Program-made: the position numbers and the translations under genes
Notes under the pieces: model-generated
Told to the model about the DNA's origin: nothing
The model's input: the letters and a program-made list of their open reading frames with translations, nothing else
The model's database searches: none
Shown: in pieces, positions 5,321-9,875 of the stretch
Numbering within the stretch: position 1 is the first letter of the stretch
Layout of the letters: every line of letters begins with the position of its first letter
NCBI GenBank assembly: GCA_936943315.1
Contig: CAKZJM010000332.1
Location: 1-9,875 of the forward strand
Length of the DNA stretch: 9,875 nt
Direction of reading: 5' to 3'
Origin: an uncultured Methylophilus sp.
GTDB taxonomy: Bacteria; Pseudomonadota; Gammaproteobacteria; Burkholderiales; Methylophilaceae

Positions 5321-7272
5321 ACAAAAGAGTGAATCGGAAAAGTTGGTTATGGACCTGTGCGCTGCCCTGGTGGCTGGTGAGTTGTAGCAGCCTGTCACCC
5401 ACGCCCAATACTGGCGATGCGACATTGGAACAGGCCAGGATGTATGCGGCGCGTGGACAGGATGATGAAGCCATCCAGCTTTTGCAGCCACTGGTTGAGG
5501 CCAATCCGCGGCAGCCGCAATATAAAAACTGGCTAAGCTTGTTGCAAGAGAAAAAGCTGCAAAAACAGCTGCAACAAGCGGATGGTTTACTTGCTTCGCA
5601 ACAATACGATGCGGCCACTGCCATGTACCAGCAAGTGTTACAACAGGCACCGAGCAACCGTGCAGCCAGCGATGGACTGCAAAAGGTGCAGTTGTCACGC
5701 CAGCATGCAGCACAAATTGAGCAGGTGAAAGTCGCCATTGCCGCTGAAGACTGGGCCGGGGCCGAGTTTGGTTTGCGCAACATCCTGGCAGAACAGCCTG
5801 CGCATACTGAGGCACGGCAACTATTTGAGCAGTTGGAACAGAAGAAAAATGAACGTTCTGGCGTGGTACGCCCCTTGCAATCGTCACTCAAAAAGAAAGT
5901 GACGCTGGAGCTGAAAAATGCACCGGTAAAACAGGCGTTTGAATACCTGGGCAAGGCGGGCAACCTCAATTTTTCGTTTGACCAGGAGCTCAACGAAGGC
6001 ATACGCGTGAGTGTGCTGCTGCGGGATACACCGATAGAGCAGGCGCTGGACGTGATTTTAACCAGCCACCAGTTGGGCAAGAAAGTGCTGAACAGCAATA
6101 CGCTGCTGATTTATCCGCAAGCGCGCGCTGCGCAGTATGAAGAACTGTTTGTGCGCAGCTTTTACCTGACGCATATGGATGCCAAGCGCGCGCTCAATAT
6201 GATGAAAACCGTGTTGCGTGCCAGCGATGTCTATATCGACGAAAAGCTCAATACGCTGGTGATCCGCGATACCATGGACCGTATCAAGGTGGCAGAAAAA
6301 CTCATCGCCTCGCAAGACCTCAATGAGCCTGAAGTGATGCTCGAAGTCGAGGTCATGGAAATCAACCGCCGTAACCTGGAAAACCTGGGTATCCAGTACC
6401 CGAGCCAGATTGGCGTTGGCGTACAGGGTAACGCCGCTGGCAACACCGGGGGCACCCAGCCGCAGGCGGGCAAGCTGACGCTGACCGAGCTGCGAAACTT
6501 TAATGGCAACCTGGGCGTGTTTACCATCAATGATCCGGCGATTGTATTGAACCTGCTGCACCAGGATACGGACACCAATCTCCTCGCCAGCCCAAAAATT
6601 CGCGTGAAAAACCGCGACCGCGCCAAGATTCATGTTGGTGACAAGATTCCCGTGTTGACCAGTGTCGCCAGCGCGCAAGGCTTTGTCAGCCAGAACGTCA
6701 ATTACATTGAAGTGGGCATTAAGCTCGATGTGGAACCAGTGATCCAGATGCAAGACCAGGTCAGCATCAAGGTCGGCATGGAGGTTAGCAATATCACCGA
6801 CCAGGTCACTACCAGTTCTGGCGTACTGGCCTATACCATAGGTAGCCGCAACGCCAATACCACCTTGCAGCTGCGCAATAATGAAACGCAGATTTTGGCC
6901 GGACTGTTCCGCGACGATGAGCAGAAAACACAGCGCAAAGTGCCAGGCCTGGCTAATTTGCCCTTGATAGGCAGGCTGTTCAGTAACAATAACCAGGATA
7001 AACGCAAAAATGAAATTGTGCTGCTGATCACGCCGCGCATCATGCATAACCTCAGCCCGGCCAGTTCCGTCTACAGCCTGATTCCGTCAGGGGTCGCGGC
7101 CACGGCGAATCCGCTGGGCGGCGGCGCGGGCCGCACTGTGCAGGCCAATGAGCCTTCACCAGCCGCGCCAGTGGTCACGCCGCAAAGTACGCAAAGCAAC
7201 AATGTGCGTAATGACAGCGGCTTTGCCAACCAGATGATGAACGGCACGGATACAGGTGCTGTTCAACCATAG
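5317..7272 (+). CDS. gspD: TPR-secretin lipoprotein (GspD/PilQ family outer-membrane channel)
   Basis: 651-residue outer-membrane secretin. It has a lipoprotein signal peptide (basic N-terminus, hydrophobic core, lipobox LVSC at 20-23 with Cys23). A helical region with about three TPR-like repeats follows (about 36-170; for example ADGLLASQQYDAATAMYQQV). Next are a secretin/TonB short N-terminal (N0-like) domain (about 191-267), an N1/KH-like domain (about 274-345, FYLTHMDAKRALNMMK) and the secretin core (about 409-577). The core has the signature VPGLANLPLIGRLF (542-555) and ends LLITPRIM (569-576). A 75-residue low-complexity tail follows; I see no recognisable pilotin-binding S domain, and the lipid anchor may make a pilotin unnecessary. 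The start TTG 5317 overlaps the previous stop (TTGA) behind a G-rich GGGGTGG (5306-5312). GTG 5329 is an in-frame alternative and leaves the signal peptide intact. The TPR extension is absent from classical GspD and PilQ. Confidence 0.93.
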   Translation: MNKRVNRKSWLWTCALPWWLVSCSSLSPTPNTGDATLEQARMYAARGQDDEAIQLLQPLVEANPRQPQYKNWLSLLQEKKLQKQLQQADGLLASQQYDAATAMYQQVLQQAPSNRAASDGLQKVQLSRQHAAQIEQVKVAIAAEDWAGAEFGLRNILAEQPAHTEARQLFEQLEQKKNERSGVVRPLQSSLKKKVTLELKNAPVKQAFEYLGKAGNLNFSFDQELNEGIRVSVLLRDTPIEQALDVILTSHQLGKKVLNSNTLLIYPQARAAQYEELFVRSFYLTHMDAKRALNMMKTVLRASDVYIDEKLNTLVIRDTMDRIKVAEKLIASQDLNEPEVMLEVEVMEINRRNLENLGIQYPSQIGVGVQGNAAGNTGGTQPQAGKLTLTELRNFNGNLGVFTINDPAIVLNLLHQDTDTNLLASPKIRVKNRDRAKIHVGDKIPVLTSVASAQGFVSQNVNYIEVGIKLDVEPVIQMQDQVSIKVGMEVSNITDQVTTSSGVLAYTIGSRNANTTLQLRNNETQILAGLFRDDEQKTQRKVPGLANLPLIGRLFSNNNQDKRKNEIVLLITPRIMHNLSPASSVYSLIPSGVAATANPLGGGAGRTVQANEPSPAAPVVTPQSTQSNNVRNDSGFANQMMNGTDTGAVQP

Positions 7273-7294
7273 TGGGATTCAGGTGCCGCCATTG

Positions 7295-7792
7295 ATGCTT
7301 AAAAGTAAACACCAAGGGTTCACTCCAGGCTTCATGCGGGGCTTTACCCTGGTTGAGCTGCTGGTGACGCTCGCTTTGCTCGCTTTGCTGGTGACCTCGG
7401 CCAGCCCGGTGGTGCAGCTCAATACCAAGCGTGAAAAAGAGCGTGAACTCAAGCGTGCCTTGTGGCAAATCCGCGATGCACTGGATGCCTATAAAGACGC
7501 AGTCGACCAGGGGTTGATCAAGAAAACCGCCGATGGCAGCGGATATCCACCCAACCTGGCGATTCTGGTGACGGGGGTTGAAAATGCGCAAGACCGCAAA
7601 AAGAAAAAACTGTTTTTTTTGCGGCGCATCCCGCGTGACCCGTTTGCTGCCGATAGTGGGCAAAGCAATGCCGAGACCTGGCGAATCCGTGCTTATGATG
7701 GCGCCATTGATGACATGGCCAAGGATGTATATGACGTCTCGTCACGTTCGCCAGCCATAGGCATCAACCAGCAACCCTACAGCGAATGGTAA
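7295..7792 (+). CDS. gspG: GspG-like major pseudopilin
   Basis: Type IV pilin-like protein with a class III signal: cleavage after Gly16 would give a mature N-terminus FTLVELLVTLALLALLV with Glu at mature position 5, followed by the long hydrophobic helix of the pseudopilus core. The globular part has GYPPNLAILV, then a Lys-rich stretch and RRIPRDPF with a Trp soon after, the arrangement of GspG/PulG-type major pseudopilins. ATG 7295 gives 165 residues with AGGTG (7281-7285) nine bases upstream, 22 bases after the secretin stop. In-frame ATG 7334 would leave only a 3-residue leader (MRG); the GTG at 7256 would give an unusually long leader and overlap the secretin gene. It requires a prepilin peptidase not encoded here. 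A run of 8 T (7613-7620) preceded by A-rich sequence lies mid-gene. The end overlaps the next gene by 7 bases. Confidence 0.9.
   Translation: MLKSKHQGFTPGFMRGFTLVELLVTLALLALLVTSASPVVQLNTKREKERELKRALWQIRDALDAYKDAVDQGLIKKTADGSGYPPNLAILVTGVENAQDRKKKKLFFLRRIPRDPFAADSGQSNAETWRIRAYDGAIDDMAKDVYDVSSRSPAIGINQQPYSEW
7361..7395 (+). repeat. 9-bp tandem repeat inside the GspG-like hydrophobic helix
   Basis: CTCGCTTTG occurs twice in tandem (7370-7378, 7379-7387) and is bracketed by two copies of CTGGTGAC (7361-7368, 7388-7395). It encodes LVTLALLALLVT within the pilin helix. This may be codon-biased convergence in a Leu/Ala/Val helix or a slippage duplication. Confidence 0.6.
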
Positions 7793-8169
7793 AGCGGATG
7801 AAACGTGGATTTACCCTGATTGAAATGCTGGTAGTGCTGGCGATTTTGGCCATGCTGCTGACGATTGTGACGCCCAAGTTTATGCATATGCTGCAACGCG
7901 CTAAGGAAACCAGCTTGCGCCATGACCTGCTGACCATGCGTGACGCCATCGACAAATTTTACAGCGATAAAAACCGCTATCCTGAGACGCTGGATGAGCT
8001 GGTTGAACGCCAATACCTCAAAGCGATTCCGCCAGACCCCATCACTGAGCGCAGCGATACCTGGGTGATTACTCTGCCGCCGAATATAGACGAGCAGGGC
8101 AGCGTGTTTGATGTCCATAGTGGTTCGGCATTGCTGGCAGAGGACGGAACGCCGTATGCGGTGTGGTAA
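7786..8169 (+). CDS. Type II secretion pseudopilin, second copy (GspG/GspH-like)
   Basis: 127-residue pseudopilin. The prepilin leader MVKRMKRG (1-8) ends in Gly, and the mature protein would start FTLIEMLVVLAILAMLL with Glu at position 5. The short globular part carries RYPETLDELV, then AIPPDPITERSDTW, the same order of elements (Y-P-x-x-L, I-P-x-D-P, Trp) as the preceding pseudopilin. ATG 7786 overlaps the previous gene by 7 bases and has no good Shine-Dalgarno, which fits translational coupling. ATG 7798 is in frame but would leave only MKRG as leader. The C-terminus is about 30 residues shorter than that of its neighbour. It may be the major subunit instead of the first copy, since both have canonical features and the sequence alone does not decide. 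Confidence 0.88.
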   Translation: MVKRMKRGFTLIEMLVVLAILAMLLTIVTPKFMHMLQRAKETSLRHDLLTMRDAIDKFYSDKNRYPETLDELVERQYLKAIPPDPITERSDTWVITLPPNIDEQGSVFDVHSGSALLAEDGTPYAVW

Positions 8170-8650
8170 ACCTGCGCCAGGCGGTTTCGTACTGATAGGC
8201 ATGTTTATGCTGATCATGCTGAGTGGCCTGGTCATGGCCGAAGCCAGTATGCGCTGGCAAGCGCAGGTATTACGCGAGCGCGAACAAGAGCTGATCAAGG
8301 TCGGGCTGGCGTACCGCGATGCCATTGGCCGCTATTACAACCAGACCCCTGGCGTCGTCAAAACCTATCCGCCCACGCTCGAGGCGCTGCATGAAGATAC
8401 CCGCTTCCCCACGGCACGCCGTCATCTGCGAAAAATGTATGTGGACCCTATCACGCAGCGTGAGGGCTGGGGTATTGTTGAGGCCCCCAGTGGAGGCATC
8501 ATGGGTATATACAGCCTGTCAGACAAGCCGCCTTTTAAGTCCAAAGGCTATCGAGGCAACTTGGAGCATTTGAATAACAAGCGCTACTACGGCGAGTGGT
8601 ATTTTGTATATGTGCCCCTGCCTATCAGCAGTAATGCCGGTGGCATATAA
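8156..8650 (+). CDS. Atypical pseudopilin lacking Glu5
   Basis: 164-residue protein starting at ATG 8156, overlapping the previous gene by 14 bases; AGAGGA (8139-8144) and a nearer GGA (8146-8148) lie upstream. The leader MRCGKPAPGG (1-10) would be cut before FVLIGMFMLIMLSGLVMA, so the prepilin N-terminal form is kept but mature position 5 is Gly instead of Glu. A charged stretch follows (REREQELIKVGLAYRDAIGRYY), then YPPTLEAL, VDPITQREGW and GGIMGIYSLSDKPPFK. The Y-P-x-x-L and D-P-I-T ... W elements tie it to the other two pseudopilins. From memory, related proteins in similar betaproteobacterial clusters begin FTYLG, also with Gly5, so this is likely a family trait and not a mutation. Loss of Glu5 recalls GspK-type tip subunits, but the protein is much shorter than GspK. 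Confidence 0.85.
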   Translation: MRCGKPAPGGFVLIGMFMLIMLSGLVMAEASMRWQAQVLREREQELIKVGLAYRDAIGRYYNQTPGVVKTYPPTLEALHEDTRFPTARRHLRKMYVDPITQREGWGIVEAPSGGIMGIYSLSDKPPFKSKGYRGNLEHLNNKRYYGEWYFVYVPLPISSNAGGI

Positions 8651-8778
8651 GTGCCAGTGTTCTGCCGTATTTTCCTTGTTATCTCTATTCTTCCACTGTT
8701 TTGTGTAAAGTTATGTTAATGACATCAGGCTTTTGCCTCCGCCAGCGATTAAACAAGTGAGAGGATGTAAATGTGAAA

Positions 8779-8809
8779 TTTTCCTGAAATGTGTGGGGAT
8801 TTTTCCTGA
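8779..8809. repeat. 9-bp direct repeat with 22-bp period upstream of exbB
   Basis: TTTTCCTGA occurs at 8779-8787 and 8801-8809, exactly 22 bp apart, about two helical turns, so both copies face the same side of DNA. This fits a dimeric activator or response-regulator site, about 90-120 bp ahead of the exbB start. Two copies alone could be chance. Confidence 0.3.
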
Positions 8810-8825
8810 TCTGTATTTTTGCTTA

Positions 8826-8838
8826 TTTGCCTGGCAAA
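8826..8838. promoter_or_regulatory. 13-bp dyad (candidate operator) upstream of exbB
   Basis: TTTGCC-T-GGCAAA is a perfect 6-1-6 inverted repeat ending 59 bases before the exbB start codon. The single-base centre makes an RNA hairpin impossible, so a DNA-binding dimer site is the more natural reading. The regulator is unknown. Confidence 0.3.
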
Positions 8839-8887
8839 GCGGTAAAAGTGCAATCGACATCCAGCGTTTTTTGTCTGTATCAATTGC

Positions 8888-8891
8888 GGAG
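8888..8891 (+). promoter_or_regulatory. Shine-Dalgarno fixing the GTG start of exbB
   Basis: GGAG lies six bases before GTG 8898. The start then leads directly into the first membrane helix at the distance usual for short ExbB/TolQ proteins. Confidence 0.7.
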
Positions 8892-8897
8892 TGCATC

Positions 8898-9536
8898 GTG
8901 GATTTAGTGCCAGATATTGTTGATCTCGTGTTGTATTTGCTGGGCGGGCTTTCAGTCCTGGTGTGGTCCATCATTTTAATGAAAAGCTGGGCATGGTACC
9001 GCTCACGCAGTGAAGCCAACCAGTTCTTGTCCGAGTGGCAGCAAGTTAAAACCATTTATGAATTACCCAAGCTGGTTGCGCACAGCAACAGCAGCTTTGC
9101 CCGGTTGTGCGACGCAGGCATGCGCGCCATGAACGAGGTCATGGCGAACTCGGTGTTGCGTCGAAATGAGCGCCAGGAAGTGATTTTGCTCTCGCTCAAA
9201 CAGCAGGCCTACCTGGAACAAAAGCGCATGGACGGCGGTGTGGCTGTGTTGGCGAGCATTGGGTCTACCGCACCATTCATTGGACTGTTCGGCACGGTGT
9301 GGGGCATCATGAATGCACTTAAAACCATCACTGCCACGGGTTCTGCTGGCCTCGATGTGGTTGCCGGGCCGATTGGCGAGGCGTTGATTGCCACCGCCAT
9401 TGGTATTGCGACAGCCGTACCCGCGGTGCTGGCTTACAACTATTTTATGCGCAAACAAAAAGTGCACAGGGCCGATATGGAGCAGGTTGCCAGTCGGTTC
9501 CAGTCCTTGTTAACACAGTCTGGTGCGGAGGCTTAA
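8898..9536 (+). CDS. exbB: ExbB/TolQ/MotA-family proton channel subunit
   Basis: 212-residue inner-membrane protein of a proton-motive-force transducer; ExbB forms the pentameric ring that, with ExbD, energises TonB (or, as TolQ-R, TolA). Three membrane helices: about 8-28, 115-137 and 158-180, with a cytoplasmic domain between the first and second. Family residues are in place: Thr133 in GLFGTVWGIMNAL, Glu161 in GPIGEALIATAIG and Thr166. The Thr-Glu-Thr spacing (28 and 5) equals that of E. coli ExbB T148/E176/T181, so the channel should be active. Start GTG 8898 is chosen for its GGAG at six bases. The frame is open further upstream to TTG 8733, but that translation is Cys-rich and not ExbB-like. 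exbD follows after 4 bases. ExbB is preferred over TolQ on length and absence of other tol genes, although the downstream context is not visible. Confidence 0.92.
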   Translation: MDLVPDIVDLVLYLLGGLSVLVWSIILMKSWAWYRSRSEANQFLSEWQQVKTIYELPKLVAHSNSSFARLCDAGMRAMNEVMANSVLRRNERQEVILLSLKQQAYLEQKRMDGGVAVLASIGSTAPFIGLFGTVWGIMNALKTITATGSAGLDVVAGPIGEALIATAIGIATAVPAVLAYNYFMRKQKVHRADMEQVASRFQSLLTQSGAEA

Positions 9537-9540
9537 CGCC

Positions 9541-9875
9541 ATGGCCATGTTCAGTGACAGTGAGAGCGAAGATTTGGTCAGTGAAATCAATGTGACGCCA
9601 CTGGTGGATGTGATGCTGGTATTACTCACCGTGTTTATTGTCACCGCGCCTTTACTCATGAATGCGGTGAAGGTCAAACTGCCGCAAGCCAGCGCTGAAG
9701 TCGCTGTCACCGTGCCCAAAACAGCCCATATCAGCGTGACCGATGCGGGTGACGTCTTCCTCGACCAGAAACGCTTGGCGCTGGAAGGTCTGACCACAGA
9801 GTTGGGCTTGCTCAAACAACGCCAAGACCCTGCCGTGGAAATTTATGCCGATGAACATGCGCAATATGGCGTGGT
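9541..9875 (+). CDS. exbD: ExbD/TolR-family proton channel subunit (3' truncated)
   Basis: First 111 codons of an ExbD/TolR-type protein; the reading frame runs off the window. A short acidic cytoplasmic N-terminus (1-14) is followed by INVTPLVDVMLVLLTVFIVT (16-35), the family signature and single membrane helix. Asp23 in the PLVDV motif corresponds to the proton-carrying Asp25 of E. coli ExbD. The periplasmic part contains VKVKLPQA, a Val/Thr-rich stretch, ISVTDAGDVFLDQKRL and VEIYADEHAQYG, typical of the ExbD periplasmic domain. GGAGG (9527-9531) lies nine bases before ATG 9541; in-frame ATG 9547 is also possible. About 25-30 residues are probably missing at the C-terminus. It is co-transcribed with exbB (4-base gap). 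A tonB gene would often follow but lies outside the window. Confidence 0.93.
   Translation, partial: MAMFSDSESEDLVSEINVTPLVDVMLVLLTVFIVTAPLLMNAVKVKLPQASAEVAVTVPKTAHISVTDAGDVFLDQKRLALEGLTTELGLLKQRQDPAVEIYADEHAQYGV

Larger units (their letters stand above)
8651..8897. other. 247-bp non-coding region between the secretion cluster and exbB
   Basis: Base composition becomes AT-richer and T-rich compared with the flanking genes. Translation of the open frame running through it (from TTG 8733) is not protein-like until the ExbB start at 8898. I find no intrinsic terminator after the last pseudopilin; AGGC-TTTT-GCCT near 8727-8738 is only a 4-bp stem. No consensus -35/-10 pair is convincing. It holds a 13-bp dyad and a pair of 9-bp direct repeats, listed separately, so it most likely contains the exbBD promoter. 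No Fur-box consensus is recognisable. Confidence 0.6.

Noticed and set aside
5198..6098. Two minus-strand open frames opposite the PilP-like/secretin junction
   Set aside because: Cys/Ser-rich or low-complexity translations, overlapping each other and a well-supported + strand gene. Shadows.
6058..7047. Long minus-strand open frame (329 codons) opposite the secretin gene
   Set aside because: It is antisense to the conserved secretin core, and its translation is His/Gln-rich with no recognisable family. The codon pattern fits a shadow of the + strand gene.
7256..7294. GTG 7256 as start of the first pseudopilin
   Set aside because: It would overlap the secretin gene and give a 29-residue leader; ATG 7295 has an AGGTG site and a more usual leader.
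8727..8738. AGGC-TTTT-GCCT as a terminator after the pseudopilin genes
   Set aside because: Only a 4-bp stem and no following T-tract.
8733..8897. N-terminal extension of ExbB from TTG 8733
   Set aside because: Composition is unlike ExbB, it covers the AT-rich region with repeat motifs, and GTG 8898 has GGAG at correct spacing.
1..9875. CRISPR array, tRNA/rRNA genes, insertion sequences or integration sites
   Set aside because: No regularly spaced repeats, no tRNA-like cloverleaf or rRNA sequence, no transposase and no terminal inverted repeats were seen. The window is filled with coding sequence on one strand.

Overview
The window is a single-strand (+) gene cluster from a Gram-negative bacterium. 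It encodes most of a type II secretion / type IV pilus-like (T2SS/T4P-family) envelope machine, followed by the start of an ExbB-ExbD proton-channel operon. Moderately GC-rich codon use, tightly overlapping genes, a lipoprotein-type secretin and pseudopilins of the G|FTLVE type suggest a betaproteobacterium. The Methylophilaceae / Nitrosomonadales side is my best guess, but the sequence does not prove it.

Region 1 (1-2799): a GspF/PilC-like inner-membrane platform protein, cut at its 5' end by the window edge, then a complete GspE/PilB-like ATPase. A 96-bp gap separates them. A stable-looking hairpin straddles the gspF stop codon and a 10-bp palindrome lies in front of gspE.

Region 2 (2780-5320): four small genes overlapping by 1 to 20 bases. 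They look like a PilM/GspL-type cytoplasmic protein, a PilN-type and a PilO/GspM-type single-span protein, and a PilP/GspC-type periplasmic adaptor with a 9-residue tandem repeat in its linker. Splitting the GspL role into PilM-like plus PilN-like proteins is a pilus-type arrangement joined to secretion-type F, E, D and G genes.

Region 3 (5317-8650): a secretin lipoprotein with an N-terminal TPR-like extension, then three pseudopilin genes. The first two have canonical prepilin N-termini. The third has Gly instead of Glu at mature position 5.

Region 4 (8651-8897) is a 247-bp non-coding stretch with a 13-bp dyad and a 9-bp direct repeat spaced 22 bp, probably the regulatory region of the next operon. 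Region 5 (8898 to the end) holds exbB (complete) and exbD (cut by the window edge).

Working model: F and E form the cytoplasmic motor and platform, the PilM/N/O/P-like proteins connect it to the TPR-secretin outer-membrane channel, and the three pseudopilins form a short periplasmic pseudopilus. From memory, this layout matches the uncharacterised cluster that some subsystem annotations call 'predicted secretion system X'. Its substrate is not evident here, and neither the prepilin peptidase nor TonB lies in the window.
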